Assembly (NCBI GenBank): GCA_002720855.1
Contig: PBIN01000015.1
Span: 763,437-827,436, forward strand
DNA length: 64,000 bases
DNA from: Rhodospirillaceae bacterium
GTDB lineage: Bacteria > Pseudomonadota > Alphaproteobacteria > MPNO01 > UBA2964
Direction of reading: 5' to 3'
Shown here piece after piece: positions 46,215-55,256 of the stretch (positions within the stretch are counted from its first letter, which is position 1; every line of letters starts with the position of its first letter). Below the pieces are notes generated by a model. It had not been told where the DNA came from and did no database searches. It saw nothing but the letters and a program-made list of their open reading frames with translations. Both the position numbers and the translations under genes were made by a program.

Positions 46215-47333
46215 GTGTCTAAAGAAATCCATTCCAGTTCGAAGAATTTAGCTTCTATCCTCGATCTGATCGTTGAAGCAGAGGGCTTTCTGGCGGCGGG
46301 TGATGTCGATGCGGCCGAAGAAAAATACCGGCTGGTTCTTGAAGAAGACAAAAAGAATATAGCAGCACTTCGGGGCCGGGCATCTGTAGCACAGGCGCGC
46401 GGACACAAGAAGCGGGCAGCCAGGTACTCAAAAAAAGCCAATACACTTGAAGCTGAAAACTTTTGTCAGGAAGCGGAGAAAGCCTCCGAGGACGCGCTTT
46501 ATCCGCGAGCCATTCGATATTATGAGAAAGCACTCGTCGCTGAACCTGAGAGCCTCGATGCGATCTGGGGAATAGCGGAATGCTACGCCTCTCTCGATGA
46601 ACGCAAGAAAGCGGCGAAATGGTACCAGCGTTATCTGGACCTTGAACCGAATGAACCCGAGGCAATGCATATGTTGTTGGCGATGGGGGAAGGGGACGCG
46701 CCGAATCGCGCTAGCGACGGTTATGTTGCGACTTTGTTTGATCGATTTGCCCCCGATTTTGATAAACAACTCACCGGCGAGCTGGATTACCAGGTACCTA
46801 AAATTCTGGCTGCAACAATACGCAATCAATTTCCAACGGCGAAGAACAGCCTCGATATTCTCGATCTTGGATGTGGTACGGGTCTCGGTGGAGTCGCATT
46901 CAAAAAGCTGGCGAAGCGGATCGATGGTGTCGATCTTTCGGGCGAGATGCTGAAGCGGGCGCGAAAACGGCGGATATACAAGACACTCAAGAAAGCGGAC
47001 ATTATTACCTATATGGAGCGGGCACGACGGCAATATGACGTCGTCTTAGGTGCTGATGTGTTTGTTTATTTTGGTGCGCTGGAGGATCCGTTTAACGGTT
47101 TCTCGAAAGTCCTCAAACCTGGCGGCTATGTCGTGTTTTCACTCGAAGCGCGAAAGGGTGTTGGTTTCAAGCTAACGCCTTCGGGGCGATACGCTCACGG
47201 TCGGCGCTATGTCCGCGACACTGCAGAACGCGCAGGTCTTGTCGAGCAGGCGGTGAATCGAGAAACGTTGCGTCTCGAATATGGTGAACCCGTACACGGA
47301 GACGTTTGGGTGTTTCAAGTACCATTCAATTAA
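46215..47333 (+). CDS. TPR-domain methyltransferase
   Basis: A 372-residue protein with an N-terminal TPR part (about residues 10-150; typical units ARYSKKANTLEAENF and PRAIRYYEKALVAEPESLDAIWGIAECY in parts) and a C-terminal class I methyltransferase domain. The linker DGYVATLFDRFAPDFDKQL and SAM motif LDILDLGCGTGLGGVAFKKL match the predicted TPR-methyltransferases of COG4976. The start is a GTG at 46215 with no strong ribosome-binding site. It lies 74 bases after the third arginine-rich gene; a link to methylation of those proteins is a guess from position. Confidence 0.85.
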   Translation: MSKEIHSSSKNLASILDLIVEAEGFLAAGDVDAAEEKYRLVLEEDKKNIAALRGRASVAQARGHKKRAARYSKKANTLEAENFCQEAEKASEDALYPRAIRYYEKALVAEPESLDAIWGIAECYASLDERKKAAKWYQRYLDLEPNEPEAMHMLLAMGEGDAPNRASDGYVATLFDRFAPDFDKQLTGELDYQVPKILAATIRNQFPTAKNSLDILDLGCGTGLGGVAFKKLAKRIDGVDLSGEMLKRARKRRIYKTLKKADIITYMERARRQYDVVLGADVFVYFGALEDPFNGFSKVLKPGGYVVFSLEARKGVGFKLTPSGRYAHGRRYVRDTAERAGLVEQAVNRETLRLEYGEPVHGDVWVFQVPFN

Positions 47334-47350
47334 GTGGATCGCCGACAAAT

Positions 47351-48034
47351 TTAACGTTCTGGTTCAGGTGGCAGGCTGAAATCAAAATGCCGTGTTAACA
47401 CGTCGTTGATAAGATCAAGGCAACTGCCATATCGAACTACACTGAAGTCATGAACGTTGATCATTGTTGAAGAACGTCCGTAATTGGCCCAGCGCATCAA
47501 ACCATAATCGATGACCAGGTCAGCCGCATCGAGGACTTCGGGCTCTATATCTGTTGCCCGGAACTTAGTGCCTTTCAACGATAGGTTTGCTGAAGAGCCA
47601 ACGACGAGCTGACCGGCTTCAAAGCTTAACTGCGCCATATAGTCCATTAGCGGCCCAGCATTGAGCAACATAGCGAGCGTGCCGCCCAACGTCGTTCTTT
47701 CCAAGACATCCGGATCCAGATTTTTCATCATTTGATGGTCTAGATCGGCCGGGGCAACAGTCCCCATTGGCAGGTCGTAACTTTGTGTGATGGTTCTGAC
47801 AATCTCACGGTTGCGGCCATCAAGGACATGAAGGGCCGCATGCATGGCGGCGCACCCAATGACCGCATTTAATTTTGACGGCCCCCTCTTCTTTACCTCG
47901 ATTGTACGATTGATGGCATCGGTTGTTGCGCCAAGAATGACATAACCCACGGTGGTCGGAATGATCGCGATTCCGCCGCCAAGCACGACATCCATCGCCC
48001 GGCGAGCGTCGCCCTCGATATCAAATAGTGGCAT
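47351..48034 (-). CDS. Sua5/YciO/YrdC-family protein
   Basis: A 227-residue protein of the Sua5/YrdC fold. The N-terminal IIPTTVGYVILGAT, the basic loop EVKKRGPSKLNAVIG and the VVGSSANLSLKG segment occupy the positions that bind threonine and ATP in TsaC. The basic motif is divergent from the classical KRP...KPL, so tRNA t6A synthesis is less likely than a specialised role. It directly follows the GlcG-like gene, whose TAA abuts its ATG, so the two are translationally coupled. Confidence 0.75.
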   Translation of the reverse strand: MPLFDIEGDARRAMDVVLGGGIAIIPTTVGYVILGATTDAINRTIEVKKRGPSKLNAVIGCAAMHAALHVLDGRNREIVRTITQSYDLPMGTVAPADLDHQMMKNLDPDVLERTTLGGTLAMLLNAGPLMDYMAQLSFEAGQLVVGSSANLSLKGTKFRATDIEPEVLDAADLVIDYGLMRWANYGRSSTMINVHDFSVVRYGSCLDLINDVLTRHFDFSLPPEPER

Positions 48035-48490
48035 TTACTTCTTTCGTTTGGTTTTTGTTCTTGCCCGTTTCCAGCTTGCTTCAAGTGCATCGAGCCCAGC
48101 CTGGGCGACTTCGATATCCTGTGCCGGCGTGCCCGAACTGGCACCAATTCCCCCGACAACTGCACGACCTGATTTTACCGGCAGCCCCCCGCCGATAATG
48201 CTGAAATGACCCTGATTAGAGGTGTGGATTCCAAAGGTGGGGCTGCCCGGCCGGCACATCTCGTTGTAGAATGATGTAGGGTTTTTCGCAGCCGACGCGG
48301 TAAAAGCCTTGTCGATTGCGATCGAAATGCTCGATACCTTGCCGCCATCCATGCGCGAAAATTCAATTAAATTACCGGATTCATCCGTTACGGCAATACA
48401 CATTGGTATGCCTATTGCAGCGGACTTTTTTTCCGCTGCTGCAATCATCAATTTCGCTTCGTCATTCGAAATTCGTTTTACGGTTAGCAT
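48035..48490 (-). CDS. GlcG/HbpS-family protein (DUF336)
   Basis: About 151 residues of the GlcG/HbpS haem-degrading-like family: EAKLMIAAAEKKSAAIGIPMCIAVTDESGNL in parts, then SISIAIDKAFTASA and GGGLPVKSGRAVVGGIGASSGTPAQD, the diagnostic glycine-rich end. Roles of the family include haem binding and small-molecule sensing, and many members are uncharacterised. The ATG at 48490 has a GGAGAG ribosome-binding site; an upstream in-frame ATG at 48541 lacks one. It is followed without gap by the Sua5-like gene. Confidence 0.85.
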   Translation of the reverse strand: MLTVKRISNDEAKLMIAAAEKKSAAIGIPMCIAVTDESGNLIEFSRMDGGKVSSISIAIDKAFTASAAKNPTSFYNEMCRPGSPTFGIHTSNQGHFSIIGGGLPVKSGRAVVGGIGASSGTPAQDIEVAQAGLDALEASWKRARTKTKRKK

Positions 48491-48589
48491 ATTTTTCTCT
48501 CCGAAAATGCGGCGCGACTTTGACAAACCCGCGCTGATCACACAAGGCCCCGGTTAGATTTTCTGCAAAAGGAAGAATTTGTCTCGGAA

Positions 48590-49384
48590 TTAAGCGGCGA
48601 CCGTCTGACGTCTTCTCAAACTAATAAAAATCGCCGCAGCGGAAAATATCCAAACTGGTGACGGCCCATTTAACCCTCTGACGAATAATCCATCGGCGAG
48701 AATTTCGGTGATCGTGAAGATGTCATTGCCGGTTGATGAGAAGTTACTCAGGATAAGCCTGTCTGTAACCAGACCGTCAATTGCCGTACCCAGAATCGTT
48801 GCACGATCATTGACCGGAACACCGTGCGAGTTATTGGGCCCAAAAGGGGTGGTTGGTGAGAAAGTTTCACTACCTGTTGTTATGCCGTCGGTTACTTCAA
48901 TCTCCACGCCGTTCAATCGACCTGGAATACTGCTCGTAGAATTGTTCGCGCCATAAAATTCGACGGTATTGATTGTATAAAACGCATCGAGGAATAAGGT
49001 GATTGTCAGCCCGACAGACTGTACACCTGCTCCGGGGTCCGTTGATAAAACACCTGATGTCGTAAAGAACAGGTTATCCTGAGAGCCGCTGCTGATAATG
49101 CTATCCGTAAGGGTTCCGGTACCACCGCTATAATTGACTAGGGCACCATTGCCAAAAAACCCAGTATCGGCTTCGACACCTGTGTCCGTAATTGTGCCTG
49201 AATACGCATTAGTATGCCCAAAGAACCCGAGAGGTGCGCCGCCAAACGGTAAATTCGTTATCGCATTCTGGATATTGTAGCCAAGGATGCCAATAGGCGC
49301 GGCCTGCAAATTGGTCGTAGCGAACAGGCCGCTGATAAAAACGCAGCAAATAAAACACCGCAAGCCGTACAAGAAACGGATCAC
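48590..49384 (-). CDS. Secreted protein with PEP-CTERM-like C-terminus
   Basis: A 264-residue secreted protein with an N-terminal signal (CVFISGLFATTNLQAA). The middle is rich in Gly, Ser, Thr and Asn (beta-sheet like, with NFSSTGNDIFTITEI). The C-terminus has a Pro-Ser-Pro followed by a hydrophobic helix and an arginine cluster (PSPVWIFSAAAIFISLRRRQ), the layout of PEP-CTERM sorting signals, but with PSP instead of PEP. An exosortase gene is not in the window. Start is a GTG at 49384. Confidence 0.65.
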   Translation of the reverse strand: MIRFLYGLRCFICCVFISGLFATTNLQAAPIGILGYNIQNAITNLPFGGAPLGFFGHTNAYSGTITDTGVEADTGFFGNGALVNYSGGTGTLTDSIISSGSQDNLFFTTSGVLSTDPGAGVQSVGLTITLFLDAFYTINTVEFYGANNSTSSIPGRLNGVEIEVTDGITTGSETFSPTTPFGPNNSHGVPVNDRATILGTAIDGLVTDRLILSNFSSTGNDIFTITEILADGLFVRGLNGPSPVWIFSAAAIFISLRRRQTVAA

Positions 49385-49590
49385 ACAACCCTAATTTGCA
49401 CAAACTGTCCGGCAGACAGCGTGGCTGAATGCCTGTGAGCGGCGCATCTTGCCGGAACTCAGTTAAATTTCAAAGCCATTTATTTTTTAAAATTCACCCT
49501 AACTAATACAAATGTTTAACAAATCTTTACTAAATTTTGCCTGAATTCCCTCCAATTAAATAAATTGCAGAGGCTATAGCGGGTAGTAAC

Positions 49591-51045
49591 GTGGAACATT
49601 TTTCGCCAAGCGACACATCGGAGACCATCAATATTGTTTCTCCGCCGAACTACGATTTTGACATGCTCGTTATAGGTTCCGGGCCATCGGGGCAACGGGC
49701 GGCAATTCAATCCGCAAAGCTGGGCAAACGAACGGTTGTTATCGAGCAAAAAACCGTTGTTGGCGGCGTTTGCATCAATACGGGGACGATCCCATCAAAA
49801 ACCTTGCGCGAGGCCGCTGTTCATCTTTCGGGCTACCGCGAACGTAATATTTATGGATCGTCCTATTCAGTAAAAAACGACATCACGATGAAGGATCTGT
49901 TATTTCGTACCGGTCACGTCATTCGAAACGAGATTGATGTTACGAATAATCAACTGCACCGGAACGGCATTGCGGTTCTTGAGGCACGGGCCTCGTTTGT
50001 TGATGAGCACACAGTTCGTCTGACCTTTTTTGATGGTCGTGGACAGCGTGATATTACCTCAGACCGCATCGTCATTGCGGTCGGTACCGAAACGACCAAA
50101 GATCCAAAAATTCCATTCGATGGTCAGTGTGTTTTCACCAGCGATGATATTCTGGAACTGGAAGAGCTACCGAAAACGCTCGCGGTTGTCGGTGCTGGCG
50201 TTATCGGATTGGAGTACGCGACTATCCTGTCTACACTGGGTGTACGTGTCACCGTAATCGATAAGCGGCCGCGTCTCCTGGATTTCGTCGATGCGGAGAT
50301 TATCGATTCTCTCGTTTATCAAATGCGCCAGAACCGTGTGACCTTCCGCCTGGGTGAGGAAGTTCACGATCTCGAAGTTTGCGATGGGCCCAAAGGGAAG
50401 CGTGTTCGCATCGGGCTTGAAAGCGGAAAACAAATCGTCACTCAAAAGGCGCTCTATAGCATTGGACGCACGGGCGCGACATCCGAACTTGATCTCAGCG
50501 CTGCGGGGCTGACGGCAGATGATCGTGGCCGGCTAGGTGTTGACGAAAAGCATCAAACGCAGAAACCACACATCTATGCAGTTGGCGATGTCATTGGCTT
50601 TCCAAGCCTCGCCTCAACATCCATGGAGCAAGGCCGACTGGCAGCGTGTCACGCATTCAATCACGAATCTCATAGCGTTGCGGAATTGTTCCCGTATGGG
50701 ATTTACACTATTCCGGAAATTTCCGTTGTTGGAAAAACAGAGGAACAGCTTACTAAGGACGGTGTTCCATATGAAGTTGGAAAAGCGTTTTATCGCGAAA
50801 TAGCCCGTGGCCAGATCATTGGCGACCATACCGGTATGCTAAAAATAATGTTTCATATGGAAACGCGGCAACTTCTCGGCGTTTCGATTATTGGCGAACA
50901 GGCGTCTGAGCTAATCCACATCGGCCAGGCGGTAATGGCCCACGAAGGCACCGTCGACTATTTTGTCGATACCGTTTTCAACTATCCTACGCTCGCTGAA
51001 TGTTACAAGACGGCTGCATTTGACGGGATCAATCGTCTCGAATAG
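49591..51045 (+). CDS. sthA: Soluble pyridine nucleotide transhydrogenase
   Basis: A 484-residue flavoprotein of the disulphide oxidoreductase family. The FAD loop is MLVIGSGPSGQRAAIQSAKL, the sequence GGVCINTGTIPSKTLREA carries Thr-Gly-Thr where the redox partner Cys is usually found (normal for SthA), and the NAD loop is AVVGAGVIGLEYATILS. SthA equilibrates NADH and NADPH in the cytosol. It starts with a GTG at 49591. Upstream 206 bases up to the secreted-protein gene hold no clear element. Length is typical. Confidence 0.92.
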   Translation: MEHFSPSDTSETINIVSPPNYDFDMLVIGSGPSGQRAAIQSAKLGKRTVVIEQKTVVGGVCINTGTIPSKTLREAAVHLSGYRERNIYGSSYSVKNDITMKDLLFRTGHVIRNEIDVTNNQLHRNGIAVLEARASFVDEHTVRLTFFDGRGQRDITSDRIVIAVGTETTKDPKIPFDGQCVFTSDDILELEELPKTLAVVGAGVIGLEYATILSTLGVRVTVIDKRPRLLDFVDAEIIDSLVYQMRQNRVTFRLGEEVHDLEVCDGPKGKRVRIGLESGKQIVTQKALYSIGRTGATSELDLSAAGLTADDRGRLGVDEKHQTQKPHIYAVGDVIGFPSLASTSMEQGRLAACHAFNHESHSVAELFPYGIYTIPEISVVGKTEEQLTKDGVPYEVGKAFYREIARGQIIGDHTGMLKIMFHMETRQLLGVSIIGEQASELIHIGQAVMAHEGTVDYFVDTVFNYPTLAECYKTAAFDGINRLE

Positions 51046-51148
51046 AAGTTCGAAATCGTATCAAAGACAAAATAATTCGGATTGGCGGGATCGCGTTTTC
51101 TTGTCCTGCCACCTTGCGTAATCCTCCCTTTTGCTATCGAGTCGTTGC

Positions 51149-52429
51149 ATGTTGAATGAACTTTCATTCGCTGAGGCGGTTGCGAAAATTGAACGAGGCG
51201 ACATAACCTCCGAACGATTGGTGCGCGACTGTCTTGATCGGATTGAGGCGCGCGAGGACGATGTTAGGGCCTGGGCTTTCATCGATCCTGAGCTGGCACT
51301 CTCCCAGGCACGAGCCTGCGATTCCGCAGATGAACGCAAAGGGCCTCTGCACGGTGTTCCCTTTGGGGTGAAGGACATCATCGCGACGTATGACATGCCA
51401 ACGGGTATGGGCTCGCCGATCTATGAAGGCAATATGCCAGGATATGACGCCGCATGTGTTGCTCTATTGAGAGCGGCGGGCGCGGTAATTCTCGGCAAAA
51501 CGGTTACGGTTGAATTTGCAGGAATGGCACCGCCGCCCACAGGAAACCCACACAATCTGGAATGTACGCCAGGCGGATCCAGTAGCGGATCGGGGGCGGC
51601 TGTTGCGGATTTTATGGTACCGGCAGCCTTTGGAACGCAAACAGCGGGGTCCATTCATCGGCCCGCCGCTCATTGCGGGATAATCGGCTTTAAACCGACT
51701 TTCGATAGTTACAGTCTTCATGGCGTTTGGCCCGCCGCCCAGTCGCTCGATACTTTGGGCCTGTTGACACGGGCCATGGACGATATCGAATTGCTCAGTG
51801 CGGCTTTACTCGGGCGGCCTGTACAGCTCAATCGTTCCGGCGTTTCATCTCCCAGAATCGCTATATGTAAGACTCACCAATGGGATATCGTTAAGCCTGA
51901 AACCGAAGAAGCGATTGCAATCGCCCGGGACACGCTAAACAAAGCCGGTGCGGAGATAATCGAATTAACATTGCCAAAGAGTTTCGAGGAGCTGGTTTCG
52001 GCGCGCGATATAATTTCTAGCTATGAACGCGCCCGTGCGACCTCTCACGAATGGTTCAATCACCGTGATCAATTGAGTCCTCAATTGCAGCGTGGAATCG
52101 CCAAGGGTTTTGGATGGCAATATGAGCAATATACGGCGGCAATGAAAATCGGTGCTGATTGCCGCAGAAAACTAGACATACTGTTCGAAGATTTTGATGC
52201 AATTATAGCGCCTTGCACTGCGGGAGAGGCGCCGCCGGATCGCAACAGCACGGGCGATCACACCCACATCGGGATGTGGAACTTGCTACACGTCCCAAGT
52301 TACGCTCTGCCGACGCACAAAGGGCCAAATAATATGCCTGTGGCAATACAGCTGATCGGCCGTCATGGTGCCGATGACGCATTGTTTGATTTTGCGAAAT
52401 GGGTTCTGAATCAGCTTGTTCCGGCTTAG
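51149..52429 (+). CDS. Amidase signature family protein
   Basis: A 426-residue amidase signature enzyme. The catalytic triad is visible: the Lys in FGVKDIIAT, the Ser in PGGSSSGSGAAVADFM and the nucleophile Ser in TQTAGSIHRPAAHCGIIGFKP. The amide substrate is unknown. I use the ATG at 51149; a TTG at 51131 is also in frame. It lies 100 bases after sthA, starting a run of catabolic genes on the plus strand. Confidence 0.9.
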   Translation: MLNELSFAEAVAKIERGDITSERLVRDCLDRIEAREDDVRAWAFIDPELALSQARACDSADERKGPLHGVPFGVKDIIATYDMPTGMGSPIYEGNMPGYDAACVALLRAAGAVILGKTVTVEFAGMAPPPTGNPHNLECTPGGSSSGSGAAVADFMVPAAFGTQTAGSIHRPAAHCGIIGFKPTFDSYSLHGVWPAAQSLDTLGLLTRAMDDIELLSAALLGRPVQLNRSGVSSPRIAICKTHQWDIVKPETEEAIAIARDTLNKAGAEIIELTLPKSFEELVSARDIISSYERARATSHEWFNHRDQLSPQLQRGIAKGFGWQYEQYTAAMKIGADCRRKLDILFEDFDAIIAPCTAGEAPPDRNSTGDHTHIGMWNLLHVPSYALPTHKGPNNMPVAIQLIGRHGADDALFDFAKWVLNQLVPA

Positions 52430-52494
52430 GATTGCGCAAAAGGTTTGGCTGTTTGCGCCGAGATCAAAAACGAGAAGATTCGCAGGAGGTTTCA

Positions 52495-52908
52495 ATGGCT
52501 AAAATTAAACATATCGCGATTGTAACAATGGACGCACCAAAGCTGGCAGAGTTCTATACCAAGGTTTTTGATATGAAGATTCTGCACAGCTCCAAAAGCG
52601 GAGCGACCTATCTGACCGATGGTTATATCAATGTCGCCCTGCTTCCCAACAAGGCAGAGGGTAAGCCTAACGGACTTAATCATATTGGTTTCGAAATAGA
52701 CAACCAGGAAGAAATCGCGAGACGGATTGAAGCGTTCGGGATCAAAGCGCCGGCGCAAAGGCCGCGAAATCGTCCCTATGCAGAAACAAGGGGTTGTGAT
52801 CCCGAGGGCAACAATTTCGATCTTTCTGTTCACGGCTTTCAAGAGGTGGAATACGAGGCAGATCGCGAACGCGGTATTAAACGTGTTCAAGAGAAAGTCG
52901 ACGCGTAA
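52495..52908 (+). CDS. VOC-family protein (glyoxalase/dioxygenase fold)
   Basis: A 137-residue protein with paired beta-alpha-beta-beta-beta units: MAKIKHIAIVTMDAPKLAEFYTKVF in parts, then GLNHIGFEID and a CDPEGNNFDLSV end that carries the usual metal-ligand Glu position as Asn-Asn. The His ligands (HIAI and NHIGF) remain. Start ATG at 52495 has an excellent AGGAGG ribosome-binding site. It may act on an intermediate made by the neighbouring catabolic genes. Confidence 0.85.
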   Translation: MAKIKHIAIVTMDAPKLAEFYTKVFDMKILHSSKSGATYLTDGYINVALLPNKAEGKPNGLNHIGFEIDNQEEIARRIEAFGIKAPAQRPRNRPYAETRGCDPEGNNFDLSVHGFQEVEYEADRERGIKRVQEKVDA

Positions 52909-52931
52909 TCGACAGTTGGAGAACCGAAAGG

Positions 52932-54416
52932 GTGCGTAGCGAAAATTGTGACGTCGCCATTGTAGGTGGCGGCAGTGCAGCTTTTGAAGCTGCAGTGTCA
53001 GCGCGGCAGAACGGCGCTGAACATGTCGTCATGTTGGAGAAAGCACCGGAAGACGAGTTTGGTGGCAATGCCCGGTACTCTCATACCGGATTTCGCTTCG
53101 TTTATTCCGGTCCCGACGATATTCGCGATATCGTTCCAGATTGGGACGCGGACGAGTTCGCCCGATTTCATATTCCCCCTTATACTGAGGAGATTTTCAA
53201 AGGCGATCTCAATCGCGTCACTCAAGGCCGTATCGATCCGGAACTGGCAGATTTTATGGTAAGCCAGTCAAATTCCGCGATACGCTGGATGTTTGATTCG
53301 GGAATCGAGTTTGAGCCCGAAAAACGCCGGGAAATAGACGGAAAGTTCTATTTTGAGCCCGGTATCATCGTTCACACAGTTGGGGGTGGCCTCGGGCAGT
53401 TACTGCGTTGGCGTCAGATTGCCCTCAACCTTGATGTCGACTTGCGTTACCGGTCGCGCGTGACATCCTTCGTCGGTGATTTTCGCGGTATCGAGGGTGT
53501 ATGCGTTGCATCGGATGACGAAGATTACCAGCTGAATGCAGCTGCGGTCATTGTGTGTTCCGGTGGTTTTCAGGCTAACGCCGAGATGCGGGCGCGCTAT
53601 CTCGGTACCAACGCCGATCTCATGAAAGTGCGCGGTTCAAAACATAATACGGGGGAAATCCTCCGCACCCTCCTTGATCTTGGTGTCAAACCGGCGGGCC
53701 ATTGGCAGGGCGCTCATGCGACGCCGATTGATGCCTATGCGCCTGATGGTGGCACACCACTACGGCAGGATGGTCACAGCAATACCTGTAATCGCTACGA
53801 CTATACGCAGGGTATTACGGTCAATAATTTCGCTGAACGATTTTTCGATGAAGGCGAGAACAATCATTCATACACCTATGCGAAAACAGGCAGCGCCGTT
53901 TTGGCGCAACCGGGTGGTACGGCGCATCAGATTTATGATCAGAAGGGCATCAACCTGTTCCGGCTGGGTGCTGAGTACACAGACGTCTACGAAGAGGCAG
54001 ATACGATCGCGGAGTTGGCTGAAAAGATCGGTTTGGAGCCAGCGGCACTCGAAGCAACGATTGCCGAGTTTAACGCCGCAGTTCAGACGGATATTCCGTT
54101 TAACCCCGGCATGCTCGATGGCCGAGGAACCAAAGATCTTGCATTGCCGAAATCAAATTGGGCGAACCCGATCGATGAGCCGCCATACCGGGCCTATACC
54201 GTCACCGGTGGAGTGACATTCTCGTTCGGTGGTGTTCGTATCAACACGCGCTGCGAAGTTCTCGATGTAACCGAGACGCCCATCCCGGGACTTTATGCTT
54301 CGGGTGACATCGTCGGATTGTTCTTCCATAACTATCCATCCTGCACCGGCCAAACACGCAATGCTGTGTTTAGCCGTGAAGCAGGAAAGAATGCGGCGTT
54401 ACTTGCCAATGCATAA
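52932..54416 (+). CDS. FAD-dependent dehydrogenase, TcuA-like
   Basis: A 494-residue FAD-binding protein of the fumarate reductase/succinate dehydrogenase flavoprotein type, most like tricarballylate dehydrogenase TcuA. The FAD loop is VAIVGGGSAAFEAAVSA, followed by FGGNARYSHTGFR. The C-terminus has the flavin ring-contact motif GLYASGDIVGLFFHNYPSCTG. Start is a GTG at 52932. No TcuB or TcuC gene is adjacent, so the electron acceptor and substrate are open. It lies 23 bases after the VOC gene and 21 before the hydratase. Confidence 0.85.
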   Translation: MRSENCDVAIVGGGSAAFEAAVSARQNGAEHVVMLEKAPEDEFGGNARYSHTGFRFVYSGPDDIRDIVPDWDADEFARFHIPPYTEEIFKGDLNRVTQGRIDPELADFMVSQSNSAIRWMFDSGIEFEPEKRREIDGKFYFEPGIIVHTVGGGLGQLLRWRQIALNLDVDLRYRSRVTSFVGDFRGIEGVCVASDDEDYQLNAAAVIVCSGGFQANAEMRARYLGTNADLMKVRGSKHNTGEILRTLLDLGVKPAGHWQGAHATPIDAYAPDGGTPLRQDGHSNTCNRYDYTQGITVNNFAERFFDEGENNHSYTYAKTGSAVLAQPGGTAHQIYDQKGINLFRLGAEYTDVYEEADTIAELAEKIGLEPAALEATIAEFNAAVQTDIPFNPGMLDGRGTKDLALPKSNWANPIDEPPYRAYTVTGGVTFSFGGVRINTRCEVLDVTETPIPGLYASGDIVGLFFHNYPSCTGQTRNAVFSREAGKNAALLANA

Positions 54417-54437
54417 TTCGAATTGTGAGGAATACCA

Positions 54438-55241
54438 ATGACCGCGCTTAAACTCGCCACAAAAAAAATGATTGCCGAGAAAAAGGACGGCATCGGCTGG
54501 ATTACTTTCAACAACCCTGATCGCCGCAATGCCATCGGCTTCGCGATGCGGGAAGCAATTTTGGAAATCATCGAGGATTTTGAAAACGATCCCGCTGTTC
54601 GCGTCATCGTAATGCAAGGCGCCGGCGACAAGGCATTTGTATCTGGTTCGGATATTTCGGAGTTTGCTGAGCGCCGTTCCACACCCGAACAGAGAGAGGT
54701 CTATGATGCTCTATCTGCAAAGGTGAACGAAGCCTTTGCCAATATCCAAAAACCCTTAATCGCGATGATCCGCGGATTTTGCATGGGGGCGGGCGTTGGC
54801 ACCGCGCTGCACGCCGACATCAGAATTGCTGCAGAGGGATCTCAATTCGGCGTGCCTGCCGCCAAACTTGGCCTTGGATACGCCTATCGCAATATGAAAA
54901 AAATTATTGATCTTGTTGGCCCCGCCAAGACAAAGGAAATTTTGTTTACCGCGCGCCGCTTTACGGCCGAGGAAGCATTGGCGATGGGGCTCATCAATCA
55001 GCTTGTACCCGCTAACGAGTTGGAAGAAGCAACACATGAACTGGCATCAACAATTGCCGCCAACGCGCCGCTGACAATTCATGCAACAAAAGTCATTGTT
55101 GCCGAGTCAGCAAAGAATGAGGCGGACCGCGATATCGCTTATTGCGATGAGCTTGTCGAAAACTGCATGAACAGCGAAGATTATAAAGAAGGCCGTACCG
55201 CCTTTATGGAAAAACGTACCCCGCAATTTAAGGGACAGTAA
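54438..55241 (+). CDS. Enoyl-CoA hydratase/isomerase family protein
   Basis: A 267-residue crotonase-fold protein. The oxyanion-hole segments are GDKAFVSGSDISEFA and RGFCMGAGVGTALHADIRIA, and GVPAAKLGLGY follows. A Glu at the usual catalytic position is not obvious, so the reaction may differ from simple hydration. Ribosome-binding site GTGAGGAA precedes the ATG. Together with the TcuA-like enzyme and amidase it suggests breakdown of an acid via CoA derivatives, which is inference. Confidence 0.88.
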   Translation: MTALKLATKKMIAEKKDGIGWITFNNPDRRNAIGFAMREAILEIIEDFENDPAVRVIVMQGAGDKAFVSGSDISEFAERRSTPEQREVYDALSAKVNEAFANIQKPLIAMIRGFCMGAGVGTALHADIRIAAEGSQFGVPAAKLGLGYAYRNMKKIIDLVGPAKTKEILFTARRFTAEEALAMGLINQLVPANELEEATHELASTIAANAPLTIHATKVIVAESAKNEADRDIAYCDELVENCMNSEDYKEGRTAFMEKRTPQFKGQ

Positions 55242-55256
55242 GAAATCACCAGGATT

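Noticed and set aside
45777..46232. Leucine/glutamate-rich minus-strand frame of 151 codons across the SRN repeat
   Set aside because: It is the reverse complement of the Ser-Arg-Asn coding repeat, lacks a ribosome-binding site, and the plus-strand frame shows clear homology to its two paralogues.
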